64,000 nt of DNA from assembly GCF_017830045.1 (NCBI RefSeq), contig NZ_JAEDXU010000004.1:62001-126000 (forward strand). Direction: 5' to 3'. This document shows positions 42,436-52,779 of the stretch, piece after piece. The stretch comes from Enterococcus larvae. GTDB lineage: Bacteria; Bacillota; Bacilli; Lactobacillales; Enterococcaceae. A program made the position numbers and the translations under genes. How positions within the stretch are numbered: position 1 is the first letter of the stretch; the number at the start of each line of letters is the position of its first letter. Under the pieces are notes generated by a model. That model was not told the origin of the DNA, did not search any database, and saw only the letters and a program-made list of their open reading frames with translations.

Positions 42436-42439
42436 AAAA

Positions 42440-42472
42440 ACACATCCCCCTCCGACCAAGAAAAAGGATGTG
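42440..42472. terminator. Hairpin after the lysogeny genes
   Basis: CACATCC and GGATGTG arms with A7 on the left side; the T-tract is on the minus strand, so on the plus strand it is only a weak terminator. Confidence 0.4.
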
Positions 42473-42488
42473 CTACCGAAAATAAAAC

Positions 42489-42522
42489 CTAAAATAGGTC
42501 TATTTAACTATACCTATTTTAG
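42489..42522. repeat. Inverted repeat in front of the integrase
   Basis: CTAAAATAGGT and ACCTATTTTAG, perfect 11-bp arms around 12 bases, followed by another AAAATAGG that merges with the ribosome site. It may be an operator or a hairpin controlling int translation. Confidence 0.55.
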
Positions 42523-42546
42523 CATAAAAATAGGAGTGTGAACACT

Positions 42547-43905
42547 ATGAAAAGAGCAGCTTTATATATGCGTGTCTCTACTGATCAACAAGCGAAGCAC
42601 GGCGATAGCCTACGAGAACAAAGAGACACTTTGAACGATTATGTAAAATCACAAAAGGATATTAAAATCTTTGCTGAATATATAGACGATGGTATTTCTG
42701 GTCAAAAATTGGAAAGAGACGAATTTACCCGGTTAATGAATGATGTAACTGCTGGAAATATCGATATAATTCTTTTTACTAAATTGGATCGCTGGTTTCG
42801 AAACCTTAGGCACTATTTAAATACTCAGGAAACACTAGAAAAAAATAACGTGTCATGGAATGCAGTTTCTCAACAATATTATGATACTTCCACTGCGTAC
42901 GGACGCACTTTCATAGCTCAAGTCATGAGCTTCGCAGAATTAGAGGCTCAGATTGATTCTGAGCGGATTAAAGCAGTTGCAGCAAACAAAATACAGCAAG
43001 GAGAAGTCGTTTCCGGAAAAGTTCCGTTAGGCTATTCCATAGAGAAAAAGCGACTTGTTATAAACGATCAGTCCGAAATCGTAAAAGCTGTATTTAATCA
43101 CTATTTAACATACAACAGTATGCGAAAAACTGTTGGTTATATGGAGAATGATTTAGGCATACAACGAAATTATCAGAGCGTTAGGAATATGCTGACAAAT
43201 AAGAAATATATCGGGGAGCACAGGAACAATAAAGAATACTGTCCTCCTATTATTGATAGTTCTGACTTTTATAGAGTTCAAGAGCTGCTAAAGAAAAACG
43301 TTAAACACAACACTAAACGAACTTATCTTTTTTCAGGGCTTGTTGAATGTGCCGAATGCGGGAAAGCGTTCACTGGTCAATCTACCTATAACAAATATTT
43401 CAGGAAAAGCGATAACAAGTATATAGATTATTCTAGTAAATGCTACCGTTGCACCCAGAATCGCAACAATATTCGCAGGTGTTCAAATAAAAAAATCTAT
43501 TACGAAGAAAAAATGGAAGCGGAGCTTTTGAAAATCATTCAAAAAAGTATAAAGAATCATATCGCTACATTCGAAGGCTCTAATAAAAAAATAGCTAAAA
43601 AGAATGATCGCACGAAAAAAATAGAGAATAAACTCGAACGGTTAAAGAAAGCATATTTGAATGAAGTGATTGACCTCGAAGAGTATAAAAAGGATCGTTC
43701 CGCTCTTGTCTCCGAATTGGAAAAAATAGAATTGGAAAAAACTGAACAACCGAGAGATCTATCTGCATACAAGAAAATTTTATCAAGTGACTTTTTAGGT
43801 CAATATCGCTCACTTACTGAATCAGACAAAAAAATTGTCTGGCGATCAATCATAAAAAAAATCATTGTTGATGTTGAAGGAAATATCGACATTGTTTTCT
43901 TGTGA
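42547..43905 (+). CDS. int: Large serine recombinase (phage integrase)
   Basis: A 452-residue protein. The resolvase catalytic domain has Ser11 in YMRVSTDQQ and the conserved arginines (SLREQRDTL, FTKLDRWFRN). A recombinase domain follows, then a zinc ribbon (VECAECGKAF, KCYRCTQNRN) and a coiled coil near 350-400. GGAG lies about 10 bases before ATG 42547. It ends 25 bp from attR. The short 9-bp core and integration into a coding motif fit serine integrases, which need no long att identity; excision would need a directionality factor that I cannot identify here. Confidence 0.93.
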   Translation: MKRAALYMRVSTDQQAKHGDSLREQRDTLNDYVKSQKDIKIFAEYIDDGISGQKLERDEFTRLMNDVTAGNIDIILFTKLDRWFRNLRHYLNTQETLEKNNVSWNAVSQQYYDTSTAYGRTFIAQVMSFAELEAQIDSERIKAVAANKIQQGEVVSGKVPLGYSIEKKRLVINDQSEIVKAVFNHYLTYNSMRKTVGYMENDLGIQRNYQSVRNMLTNKKYIGEHRNNKEYCPPIIDSSDFYRVQELLKKNVKHNTKRTYLFSGLVECAECGKAFTGQSTYNKYFRKSDNKYIDYSSKCYRCTQNRNNIRRCSNKKIYYEEKMEAELLKIIQKSIKNHIATFEGSNKKIAKKNDRTKKIENKLERLKKAYLNEVIDLEEYKKDRSALVSELEKIELEKTEQPRDLSAYKKILSSDFLGQYRSLTESDKKIVWRSIIKKIIVDVEGNIDIVFL

Positions 43906-43927
43906 TTTTCTTGAGGTGTAACTATTA

Positions 43928-44479
43928 TTATCCAGACGGGTGGTTGTGAGCGAGCACGATCCGAGCGGCTGAATACTTGACCGCTCCTTTAAAGACTTCT
44001 CGCGGATGAGCAATACTTTGATTCAATGAGCCCTTGAAAACCGTCTCTTGGCGGATCACTTCATTCTTCGTATTCAGATAGAGACAGACCAGATGCTCCT
44101 GCTGAAAATCTCTTAGCTCGTATATCAGATTCTGAGCAATCTGATGGCTTGAAGAAATCCTTCCCAGCTTTACTTGACTGCTTTGCTGCATACGGTACCC
44201 GAACTCAATAGCAGCCCGCAGCTCAATCGCCTTGACCTTCCCTATCCCATTAAGAGACATCAGCTCATGCAGCGATGCATTTTTCAGTTCATAGAGATGC
44301 TGAAAATGCTTCAGTACAGTAGAAGCCAGCCGCATAACATTCTCTTCCTTTGAACCTGTTCGAAGCAGGATAGCCAACAGCTCCTGATTCGAAAGCGCCT
44401 TTTCACCAAACATCTCAAGGCGCTCTCGTGGTAAACAGTCTTCCGGCACCTCGTTGATAAATAACTTTCTTTTTTTCAT
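43928..44479 (-). pseudogene. radC: radC, 5' fragment (truncated by prophage at attR)
   Basis: Encodes 183 residues of RadC: the N-terminal helix-hairpin-helix part (LHELMSLNGIGKVKAIELR) and most of the JAB/MPN+ domain up to LAHNHPSG, then a phage-supplied TAA. The missing C-terminus (11817-11978) holds the Asp of the JAMM metal site. AAGGAG precedes the ATG. It is the third gene of the folC-HAD-radC operon. A stable truncated protein may be made but should lack the metal centre. Confidence 0.93.
43931..43939. other. attR core of the prophage
   Basis: TCCAGACGG, identical to attL at 11970-11978, in the same codon phase of radC (Pro-Ser-Gly on the minus strand). Confidence 0.88.
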
Positions 44480-44534
44480 AAAAAATCTCCTTTACGTATT
44501 CATTGACAACATACGCAAAGGAGAGCTATTTCCA

Positions 44535-45194
44535 TTAACTATTCAGATATGCAGGAACATCAATCAGGCTTTCCAGTACATGAAGTGTTTTGCTTCGCAG
44601 CTCTTCATCTGGTTGCAGCAAGTCTGGGACCATGATTACTGGTATCCCAGCTGCATGAGCTGCTGTTACACCATGAGAAGAATCCTCCAGAATCAAGGTT
44701 TTTTCCGGTTCTGTTTTCAAGAAGCCAACAGCCTTACGGAAGATTTCAGGGTCCGGTTTTGCTCGGCTCACATCTTCTGCTGATACGATTCCTTCAAAAC
44801 GGTCAAAGATATCGGCATTTTTCAAAAGCAGCTCAATCGCCGGACGCACATTACTTGATGCCACCATTTTAGGAATCTGCTGTTCCTCAAGATAGCCCAA
44901 CAATTCTCTTACTCCCTGTTTCATTGGGACCTTACCGGACTCAAAGGCTTCGATCGTATCCGCATAAGAACGCTGAATAAATTCTTCTACCTTTTCTTTG
45001 CCGTATTCCTTAAAGATGATGTGATAGTTCTCCTGAACCTCTTCATCAGAAACACCTAGAAACTTCAAGTACAACTCCTTTGAATAAGGGAAACCCATAA
45101 TATCCGCAATCTTTTGTGAGGACTCATAATAGATCAGCTCCGTATCAAACAACAACCCATCCATGTCAAAAATAACTCCGTCAAATTTCTTCAT
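44535..45194 (-). CDS. HAD-superfamily phosphatase (beta-phosphoglucomutase-like)
   Basis: A 219-residue protein with HAD motif I DMDGLLFDTE (about 11-20), motif II VASSN and motif IV LILEDSSHGVTAA. The helical cap and length fit the phosphoglucomutase/phosphatase subfamily. The substrate is not evident. Its start overlaps folC by 14 bp, with GGAGG 5 bp upstream. Confidence 0.85.
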   Translation of the reverse strand: MKKFDGVIFDMDGLLFDTELIYYESSQKIADIMGFPYSKELYLKFLGVSDEEVQENYHIIFKEYGKEKVEEFIQRSYADTIEAFESGKVPMKQGVRELLGYLEEQQIPKMVASSNVRPAIELLLKNADIFDRFEGIVSAEDVSRAKPDPEIFRKAVGFLKTEPEKTLILEDSSHGVTAAHAAGIPVIMVPDLLQPDEELRSKTLHVLESLIDVPAYLNS

Positions 45195-46503
45195 TACTTC
45201 CTCCTACTGTTAATAATAATTCTCTTACCTGAGAAACAAAATATAAAGAGCCTGTCACCAGCAGCATATCCTCACTGCCCATCTTCTCCAATATCTCTCC
45301 TAAGCCAAACTGCCACAATGAAACAATCGTTGTTTTCTTGTCAGCGTACTGCTCCAGCTTAGTCAAATCAACAGCCTTTGGATACTCAAAGGTCGTTAAG
45401 TACAGTTGAACATTCGGCACTTTCTTCAATAAACGAATCATCTGATCAACATTCTTTGTTGAAAGAGATGAGAAAAGAATATGGATCGAACGCCCCTTGA
45501 ATTCCTTTCTTAAGTTATCCGCTAATCGTTGAACTGCATGGTCATTATGCGCCCCATCGAGAACGATCATTGGCTCATCACTGATTTTTTCCATTCTCGC
45601 CGGCCACTCAGCTTTCAGCAAGCCTTGACGTACTGTTCGTGCTTGAAACGGCTGCCCGGTCAGCTGACAATAGATATAAAACAGCTCCACGGCTACTCCG
45701 GCATTTTCCGTTTGATGCTGTCCCAGCAGAGGTGTTTTCAGTTTCTCGATTTTCCCAGCTTCTCCTGTGAACGAAAAGACCTCGCCCCACTCCTTATCAA
45801 AATGCAGATAATCAATGCCATAATCTTCATTAAAATGATAGATTGGTGCCTGCATCTTCTTTGCCTGCTTATTGATCACCGCCAGCGCTTCCTCTTGTAT
45901 ATTTCCAGTCACCACAGGAATCTTCTCCTTAATGATCCCTGCCTTTTGAAAAGCGATTTCTTCAATCGTTTCTCCTAGAATGTCTGTATGATCCATACCG
46001 ATCGTTGTGATTGCCGTAAGCATCGGTTCAACAACATTGGTGCTATCCATCAGACCACCCAGCCCCACTTCGATGATTGCCACATCTACTTGCTTATCCA
46101 GAAAATAGTCAAAGGCCATCGCCGTCAGTGTTTCAAATTCTGTAATACCGCTGACAACATCCTCCGTATCCATTTCCTCAACTAACGGACGATACTTTTC
46201 TACATAATGAATAAGCTCTTCATTATTGATCCCCTTGCCATCAATTGCTATCCGTTCATTGAAGGCTTCTATATAAGGAGAAGTGAATGTGCCAACAGTC
46301 AGACCTGCTTCCTCCAATAAACACCGCAAATAGGTCACTGTCGATCCTTTTCCATTCGTACCAGCAACATGAATCGTAGGCACCTTTCTCTGAGGGTTTC
46401 CCACTCGCTCCAATAATGCCTCTACTCGCTCCAGCCCTGGTCTTGAACCGAAGGGTAAACGGCTGTGTATCCATTCAATTGCTTCTTCAACTTTTATTGA
46501 CAT
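45181..46503 (-). CDS. folC: Folylpolyglutamate synthase / dihydrofolate synthase
   Basis: A 440-residue Mur-ligase-like enzyme. The P-loop is GTNGKGS (48-54), with folate/ATP motifs TSPYIEAFNERI and GLGGLMDSTNVVEP and the C-terminal LDGAHNDHA. It adds glutamates to folates. ATG 46503 with GAGGTG upstream is preferred over the long frame to 46593. First gene of the folC-HAD-radC operon, usually next to valS in lactic acid bacteria, which is nearly the case here. Confidence 0.93.
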   Translation of the reverse strand: MSIKVEEAIEWIHSRLPFGSRPGLERVEALLERVGNPQRKVPTIHVAGTNGKGSTVTYLRCLLEEAGLTVGTFTSPYIEAFNERIAIDGKGINNEELIHYVEKYRPLVEEMDTEDVVSGITEFETLTAMAFDYFLDKQVDVAIIEVGLGGLMDSTNVVEPMLTAITTIGMDHTDILGETIEEIAFQKAGIIKEKIPVVTGNIQEEALAVINKQAKKMQAPIYHFNEDYGIDYLHFDKEWGEVFSFTGEAGKIEKLKTPLLGQHQTENAGVAVELFYIYCQLTGQPFQARTVRQGLLKAEWPARMEKISDEPMIVLDGAHNDHAVQRLADNLRKEFKGRSIHILFSSLSTKNVDQMIRLLKKVPNVQLYLTTFEYPKAVDLTKLEQYADKKTTIVSLWQFGLGEILEKMGSEDMLLVTGSLYFVSQVRELLLTVGGSNEEI

Positions 46504-46968
46504 CTTCGCCACCTCGCATCTCTTATTATAGCGAAAGCCGTCCACGATTTCACTAATAAAGAAGATTCTTGAATAGAAATTGCCAAAAACCACATTCGGC
46601 AGCTCACTTTCCTCCCTTCATCATTCAAAAATAATTTTTAAAGAATCTGTTAAGTTCTATAAGAAAACAACGAATGTCCCTTCGTCTCCTCTTTTTTTGA
46701 ACAACGGTATGATAAAATAACGAGTGTCAAAGAAAGTAATACAGATTCTACTTATTGAGAAAATGAATATTTGTTGATACATTTGCTATATTTTGCAGAA
46801 ACTTTCTGTACCATGCTACACTGATAGAAATGAACGATTTAAAAAGGGTATAACAGGAAAAAAACGGAGCTGCATATTAAAAACAGTGCTGAAAAAACGA
46901 ACTTCGGTAGGAACACATAGGCATCAGGAAAATAAATATTGAAAAAATGGTTATTTCGAGGTGATGAA
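46504..46968. other. Intergenic region between divergent folC and yfhO
   Basis: It contains a TATAAT-like -10 for folC on the minus strand (46525-46530) without a good -35, and the yfhO promoter on the plus strand. No gene is supported. Confidence 0.45.
46793..46822 (+). promoter_or_regulatory. Putative yfhO promoter
   Basis: TTGCAG, an 18-bp spacer and TACACT, with a leader of about 140 nt. Confidence 0.45.
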
Positions 46969-49530
46969 ATGAAAAAAAATAAAACAGGTCTACTGATTGG
47001 AAGCTTTCTGGTTCCATTTTTTATTGTGATCATTCTTTGGGCAATTTTGGGTGTTGCTCCTTTTGGGGACAACAATCTGCTGGCAAGTGATTTAGGCAGC
47101 CAATACCTGCCTTTTCTAAGTAACTTCAAGCGATTTGTTGAGGAAGGGACATTGACCTTCTATTCCTTTACAAATGGGATCGGTGACACGATTTTCCCGC
47201 TAAGCTCCTATTATCTACTAAGCCCATTCAATATACTGGCATTGTTCTTCTCTTATGAAACTCTGCCTATCGCTATTGTCTGGATCATTACTCTTAAAAT
47301 TTCTTGTATCGGCGGCTCTATGTTCTATTATTTGAAAAAAACCTATACAGAGGTTTCTGCCTTTACTTGGATTTTTTCGACGGCATTCAGCCTTTGCGGA
47401 TTCGTCACTGCTTACAGCATCAACTTCATGTGGCTGGACATATTGATCTTGCTTCCATTGTTGGCACTAGGCCTTCAGAAGCTTTGGTATGAAAAGAAAG
47501 TCACATTGTATGCAGCGATTCTGTTTCTTTCTATTTTTACAAATTATTATATGGGCTACATGGTCTGTATCTTTGCTGTAGGCTATAGCATTTATCTCTA
47601 TATCAAGCAAAGTGCCGCACCGTCGATCAAAGGCTTTATCCAAGAAGGAAAAGTATTCTTTATCTCTTCTATACTTTCCGGCATCTCCACCAGCTTCATT
47701 TTACTGCCGGCACTAGAAGGGATGCTTCAGACGAAGAAAACCGATTTTAATATTTTGACGTTTTTGCCTTATCCGAAATTCGGGCCGTCCTTTTTCTCTC
47801 AGTTCGGTATTGGAACCGTTGATTTCGATCTTCGACTTTCCCACTTGCCAACTGTGTTTTCAGGCATTCTGATCGTTCTATTGTTTCTCAGTTATTTCCT
47901 GCTGACCTCGATTCCTAAAAAAGAGAAGCAGCTGACACTTTTTCTGGTATTGTTTGTTTTTGCCAGCTTTTGGATCGAGCTGATCAACACCATCTGGCAC
48001 ATGTTTCAAGCACCAGCGGGGTTCCCTTATCGGAACACCTTCGTTTTTAGCTTTATTCTCATTAAATTTGCCTATGAAGCCTTTTTACGCTTAAACGACG
48101 GCGAACGACTACCGCTAAAAGCACCAAGCATCTATACTGCTGTTCTATTGGCGGGTTATCTTTTTCTTGGCGTATTCTATAAGGACTATGTTCTTTCATA
48201 TAGCTATGCAGTGATCAGCCTACTGCTTATCTGGCTGTATTATTATTTATTCAATCACAGACAGAACAGTGAAAAAGGAAATTCTCGAAAGAATTATTTA
48301 GGCGTTTTGCTGTGCCTGTTGGTCTTTGCAGAGCTTGGCGGGAATTATTGGATCTCGCTTAAGGCCATTCCTTTTGGTAACCAGAGCGATTTTCAGGACA
48401 ACTACAAAGAGCAAGAAAAGGTGCTGGCTTCCATAGAAGACAACAACCTATTTAGAATCAAGCAGACGGTCAATTCAAAGGATGCCGGTTATGCAGAAAA
48501 AAATAATGGCTATAATAATTCCATACTCTATGGTTATGCTGGTATTTCCAGCTATACCTCCACACTGCATTCGGAAACACAGGATACCTTGAACGCGTTA
48601 GGGCTATATCAGAAAAATGATCGACGGATCGGCTATGTCGATGATTCACAGGTGGTCAATTTCCTTTTGAATATTCCTTATCAAGTAACGCCGGCTGAAA
48701 ATTCATTTAGAGAAAAAATCTCAACTGAAGGCTCAACCAATATTTATAAGAATAATGAAGCGATTGGATTGGGCTTCCTTGTTCCAGAAGATTTTTCTTC
48801 TGTTCGATTAGCTGCAAATCAGCCTATCGCTAATCAAGAAGAATTACTGCAGGCTATCAAACCAACTAATGAAAACTACTTTAAGACAACTGTAAAAAAT
48901 ACTGAGCAGCTTGCGGACGAAAAAAAGGAGTATCAGTTGAATGTCACAGCCACAGCCGACGGTGAATTGTATTTCCACCTTCCGAAGGTGACCTGGTCTT
49001 CTATCGAAAGCTTCACAGTCAATGGGCAGACGATCAAACAAGAGGTCTATATCCACACGAATCAACTATTTAACTTAGGGTATTTTGAAAAGGGTGACGC
49101 CGTTCAATTGGCAATAACCAGCAAAAAAGAACTGAATCCCAGTGGAATAGAGCTGGCTACTCTAGATCAGGAGGCCTTTGATTCAATTGTCAGCAGCCAA
49201 AATCGAAAATCCATCGATTTACGCTGGACGAAAAAAGGCGAGCTATTTGGAAACATCTCTGTCAAACAAGAAAAACAATTACTCTATCTCTCTGTCCCCT
49301 ACGATGAAAACTGGCTGATCAAAGCAAACGGTGAGAAGGTAGAACAAATAAAGGTTGCCGGAAACATGATGGCGATACCTTTGAAAGAAGGCACCTACTC
49401 GATCGCGCTTGTCTATCAATCCATCAGCTTTTACACTGGAGGCTTGATCACACTTTCTACCCTAGTCGGCTTTTTGATTTTCAAGTATTGGCTGCGGGTC
49501 AAGAAGAGAAGAGACATGCAGAAGTGCTGA
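46969..49530 (+). CDS. YfhO-family integral membrane protein
   Basis: An 853-residue protein. About a dozen hydrophobic segments run from residue 10 to 470, followed by a large extracellular domain (about 470-815) and a last membrane helix (about 820-840). The N-terminal DLGSQYLPF and the NYYMGYM segment are typical of the YfhO family (GT-C-like fold), linked in Gram-positives to glycosylation of lipoteichoic acid or other wall polymers. ATG 46969 with GAGGTG upstream is preferred over TTG 46939. Confidence 0.85.
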   Translation: MKKNKTGLLIGSFLVPFFIVIILWAILGVAPFGDNNLLASDLGSQYLPFLSNFKRFVEEGTLTFYSFTNGIGDTIFPLSSYYLLSPFNILALFFSYETLPIAIVWIITLKISCIGGSMFYYLKKTYTEVSAFTWIFSTAFSLCGFVTAYSINFMWLDILILLPLLALGLQKLWYEKKVTLYAAILFLSIFTNYYMGYMVCIFAVGYSIYLYIKQSAAPSIKGFIQEGKVFFISSILSGISTSFILLPALEGMLQTKKTDFNILTFLPYPKFGPSFFSQFGIGTVDFDLRLSHLPTVFSGILIVLLFLSYFLLTSIPKKEKQLTLFLVLFVFASFWIELINTIWHMFQAPAGFPYRNTFVFSFILIKFAYEAFLRLNDGERLPLKAPSIYTAVLLAGYLFLGVFYKDYVLSYSYAVISLLLIWLYYYLFNHRQNSEKGNSRKNYLGVLLCLLVFAELGGNYWISLKAIPFGNQSDFQDNYKEQEKVLASIEDNNLFRIKQTVNSKDAGYAEKNNGYNNSILYGYAGISSYTSTLHSETQDTLNALGLYQKNDRRIGYVDDSQVVNFLLNIPYQVTPAENSFREKISTEGSTNIYKNNEAIGLGFLVPEDFSSVRLAANQPIANQEELLQAIKPTNENYFKTTVKNTEQLADEKKEYQLNVTATADGELYFHLPKVTWSSIESFTVNGQTIKQEVYIHTNQLFNLGYFEKGDAVQLAITSKKELNPSGIELATLDQEAFDSIVSSQNRKSIDLRWTKKGELFGNISVKQEKQLLYLSVPYDENWLIKANGEKVEQIKVAGNMMAIPLKEGTYSIALVYQSISFYTGGLITLSTLVGFLIFKYWLRVKKRRDMQKC

Positions 49531-49562
49531 CCTCGTAATATACGAAAGAAACTCTACAACTA

Positions 49563-49616
49563 AAAAAAATAGAGGCGCTGTAGGATTTAATCAAATCCAA
49601 CCGCCTCTATTTTTTG
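49563..49616. terminator. Bidirectional terminator between yfhO and valS
   Basis: AATAGAGGCG and CGCCTCTATT with an inner GGATTT/AAATCC pair, flanked by A- and T-tracts. Confidence 0.85.
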
Positions 49617-49633
49617 ATTTCTTCTATTTTGAA

Positions 49634-52279
49634 TTACCCAATTGTTCTTAGCTGTTCAATTCTTTCACGTACAGTTTTCTGCTTTTCAAGATAATCCTTT
49701 TCTTTTTCCTTCTCAGCCTGAACAACATCATCCGGCGCATTAGAAACAAAACGCTCATTGGAAAGCTTTCCTTGTACACGTTTCACTTCTTGATCCCATT
49801 TACCCAGCTCTTTTTCAAGACGAGCGACTTCCTCTTCAATATTGATCAGTCCTGCCAGCGGCAAGTATATCTCTACACCAGTTAAGATCGCAGACATTGC
49901 CAATTCAGGAGGTGTGATATCCCCGCTGATTGTCAGCTCTTCCGGATTACAGAAGCGATCAATGTAATTTTTATTTGTGATCAAGAAACGATCGATTGCT
50001 GCATCTGTCGTTTTGATCAGCAATGTGATTGGTTTAGATAGCGGCGTGTTCACTTCCGCACGGATATTCCGAACAGAACGAATCACTTCCTTTAGTACTT
50101 CCATCCCTTGTGCCGCTTCCTCATCAGAATATTCCGGATGAACTACTGGATAATCAGCAACCACCAGTGACACGCCCTCATGAGGGATCTTTTCCCAGAT
50201 TTCTTCTGTCACAAATGGCATGATTGGGTGCAGCAAGCGTAGGATATTATCCAACACATGAACAAGAATGCTCTTCGTTGTCTGTTTCGCTGCTTCGTCT
50301 TCCCCATAAAGGATTTCCTTACTCATCTCAATATACCAGTCACAGAAATCATCCCAGATAAAGTTATACAGCTGACGCCCTGCTTCACCGAACTCAAAAC
50401 GGTCAAACAATTCTGTTACACGTTCAATGGTTTCATTCAATCGTGTCAATATCCACCGATCCGCAACGGTTTTCTCTCCGCTGAAGTCAACATCATTAAC
50501 TGTCATGCCTTCGATATTCATAATAACAAAACGGCTGGCATTCCAGATTTTATTGATGAAGTTCCAAGCTGCATCCATTTTTTCATAGCTGAAACGAACA
50601 TCCTGTCCCGGTGCCGAACCATTTGATAAGAACCAGCGCAAAGCATCCGCACCATATTTCTCAATGACATCCATCGGATCGATCCCGTTGCCAAGAGATT
50701 TACTCATCTTACGCCCCTGCTCATCACGGATCAAGCCATGGATCAAGGCATATTGGAATGGACGTTCTCCGGTAAATTCCAAGCTTTGGAAGATCATCCG
50801 GCTTACCCAGAAGAAGATGATATCGTAAGCAGTTACTAATGTACTTGTTGGGAAGTAGCGTTGGTAATCGCTGCTTGCTTCATCCGGCCAGCCCATTGTT
50901 GAAAACGGCCATAAGGCAGAGCTGAACCAAGTATCTAATACATCACTATCCTGTGTCCAGTTCTCACTATCCTCAGGCGCCTCCATACCAACATACATTT
51001 CGCCAGTCTCGTTATGATACCAAGCAGGGATTTGATGCCCCCACCATAATTGACGTGAGATTACCCAGTCATGAACATTTTCCATCCAGCGAACGAATGT
51101 ATTATTGAAACGATCAGGGAAAAATTCTACCGCATTGTCAGATTGCTGATTCTTGATTGCTTCCTCTGCCAATGGCTGCATTTTAACAAACCATTGCGTA
51201 GATAGACGAGGCTCGACAACAACACCTGTCCGTTCTGAATGTCCAACACTGTGATTCATCTTTTCAATTTTGATCAAACGACCCATTTCCTTCAAATCAG
51301 AAACGATCATTTTACGTGCGGCAAAGCGATCCATTCCCGCATACTTTCCAGCCAGTTCGTTCATGGAACCATCGTCATTCATCACGTTTACCCGTGGCAG
51401 ATCATGACGATTCCCCACCTCAAAGTCATTTGGATCATGAGCCGGTGTGATTTTTACCACACCTGTTCCAAATTCCATATCTACGTACTCATCCGCAATG
51501 ATTGGTATTTCCTTATCCATCAACGGTAACGTAACAGTCTGTCCAATCAGTGCTTGATAGCGTTCGTCTTCCGGGTGAACAGCGATCGCCGTATCTCCAA
51601 GCATAGTTTCAGGACGTGTTGTAGCGATTTCCACAACACCTGAACCATCTGTCAATGGATAGCTCATATGGTAAAAGGCACCCTCGATATCCTTGTGGAT
51701 TACTTCAATATCAGACAAAGCTGTTCTTGCTTTCGGGTCCCAGTTGATGATGTACTCGCCACGATAGATCAGATCCTTTTCGTAGAGCTTTACAAAAACC
51801 TTACGTACAGCATCAGACAGCCCATCATCCAAAGTGAAGCGTTCACGACTATAGTCTAAAGACAAACCAAGCTTTGCCCATTGCTCACGAATATGAGAGG
51901 CATACTCCTCTTTCCAGTCCCAAACCTGCTCAATAAATTTTTCACGTCCTAGATCATAACGTGAAATTCCTTGCTCAGCTAGTTTTTCTTCTACCTTTGC
52001 CTGTGTAGCGATACCAGCATGGTCCATTCCCGGTAACCATAAGGTATCGTAGCCCTGCATTCTTTTCTGACGAATAATGATATCCTGCAAAGCGGTATCC
52101 CACGCATGGCCTAAATGAAGCTTTCCAGTAACATTTGGCGGCGGGATCACTATAGAATACGGCTTAGCATCCTTATTTCCATTAGGCTTGAATAGGTCCT
52201 GATCCAGCCATTTTTGATATCTGCCTTGTTCGATTTCAGTTGGTTGATATTTTGTAGGTAAGTTATTTTCTTCTGACAT
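49634..52279 (-). CDS. valS: Valyl-tRNA synthetase
   Basis: An 881-residue class I synthetase. The HIGH-type motif [15 protein letters not shown] is near residue 50, [12 protein letters not shown] near 525, an editing domain lies between them, and a C-terminal coiled coil ([14 protein letters not shown]) ends the protein. AAGGAG precedes the ATG. Expression is under a T-box in the 5' leader. Length is normal for Gram-positive ValRS. Confidence 0.97.
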   Translation of the reverse strand: MSEENNLPTKYQPTEIEQGRYQKWLDQDLFKPNGNKDAKPYSIVIPPPNVTGKLHLGHAWDTALQDIIIRQKRMQGYDTLWLPGMDHAGIATQAKVEEKLAEQGISRYDLGREKFIEQVWDWKEEYASHIREQWAKLGLSLDYSRERFTLDDGLSDAVRKVFVKLYEKDLIYRGEYIINWDPKARTALSDIEVIHKDIEGAFYHMSYPLTDGSGVVEIATTRPETMLGDTAIAVHPEDERYQALIGQTVTLPLMDKEIPIIADEYVDMEFGTGVVKITPAHDPNDFEVGNRHDLPRVNVMNDDGSMNELAGKYAGMDRFAARKMIVSDLKEMGRLIKIEKMNHSVGHSERTGVVVEPRLSTQWFVKMQPLAEEAIKNQQSDNAVEFFPDRFNNTFVRWMENVHDWVISRQLWWGHQIPAWYHNETGEMYVGMEAPEDSENWTQDSDVLDTWFSSALWPFSTMGWPDEASSDYQRYFPTSTLVTAYDIIFFWVSRMIFQSLEFTGERPFQYALIHGLIRDEQGRKMSKSLGNGIDPMDVIEKYGADALRWFLSNGSAPGQDVRFSYEKMDAAWNFINKIWNASRFVIMNIEGMTVNDVDFSGEKTVADRWILTRLNETIERVTELFDRFEFGEAGRQLYNFIWDDFCDWYIEMSKEILYGEDEAAKQTTKSILVHVLDNILRLLHPIMPFVTEEIWEKIPHEGVSLVVADYPVVHPEYSDEEAAQGMEVLKEVIRSVRNIRAEVNTPLSKPITLLIKTTDAAIDRFLITNKNYIDRFCNPEELTISGDITPPELAMSAILTGVEIYLPLAGLINIEEEVARLEKELGKWDQEVKRVQGKLSNERFVSNAPDDVVQAEKEKEKDYLEKQKTVRERIEQLRTIG

Positions 52280-52409
52280 CTTTATCTCCTTCTTTCTTTT
52301 ATTCTTCTGTATGAATATGACAAAATAAGTGACATAAACAATGGCTGCTAAAAGTTATCTATCAGGCAACAGCCACTTCCTGCGATTCATATAAATAAGT
52401 ATTTTGAAA

Positions 52410-52680
52410 ATAAAAAAAGCCCTAAAACAGTTCATAAAACTGCTTTAGGACGTATTTACTACGCGGTACCACCTAATTTGCATCTGAACGTTCTTCAGAC
52501 ACCTCTTATTCACAGTGAGATAACGATCACAACTCGAATCATTCTACTACTTGTTATTCGAATGATTGACTCACAAGCTACCTTCCTGCCAGATTCGTAA
52601 AATCTTTCACCAACCGATTTTCTCTCTAAAATCCTGCTGACAGTACTCCTCTTGTTCATTGTCTATTTTATTGAAGAGGG
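52410..52680 (-). ncRNA. T-box riboswitch of valS
   Basis: On the minus strand the leader has AAGAGGAGTAC (stem I base), GGTTGGTGAAAG (specifier-domain motif), AGGTGGTACCGCG (52465-52477, T-box) and then a terminator. Uncharged tRNA-Val pairing would stabilise the antiterminator. A GTA triplet near the stem I 3' side (AAGGTAGC) could be the specifier, but I cannot fix the fold by eye. Confidence 0.88.
52412..52449 (-). terminator. T-box regulated terminator
   Basis: CCTAAAGCAGTT pairs with AACTGTTTTAGG, followed by GCTTTTTTT on the minus strand. Confidence 0.88.
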
Positions 52681-52739
52681 GTGATCTCAACGAACATGTC
52701 TCCATGAACAATGTGATTCCCATTGAATTCCTATAACGC

Positions 52740-52768
52740 ATTTTACAATGAAGCAGACAGAAAGTCAA
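52740..52768 (-). promoter_or_regulatory. valS promoter
   Basis: On the minus strand TTGACT, a 17-bp spacer and TAAAAT, about 60 bp upstream of T-box stem I. It lies just past the tpx stop codon. Confidence 0.75.
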
Positions 52769-52779
52769 TTTCAACTCGA

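Larger units (their letters stand above)
11970..43939. mobile_element. Siphovirus prophage of about 32 kb integrated in radC
   Basis: It is bounded by the two halves of radC and a 9-bp core repeat, with a large serine integrase next to attR. All main modules are present: lysogeny, switch, early/replication, packaging, head, tail, lysis. No gene is visibly broken by a stop except two CCC-TAA junctions that may be recoding sites. No separate small-terminase gene is recognised. The early region has a HUH Rep instead of the usual DnaD/helicase-loader module. Confidence 0.95.

Noticed and set aside
42440-42472. Strong terminator for the cI transcript
   Set aside because: The T-tract is on the wrong strand for rightward transcription, so only a weak call was kept.
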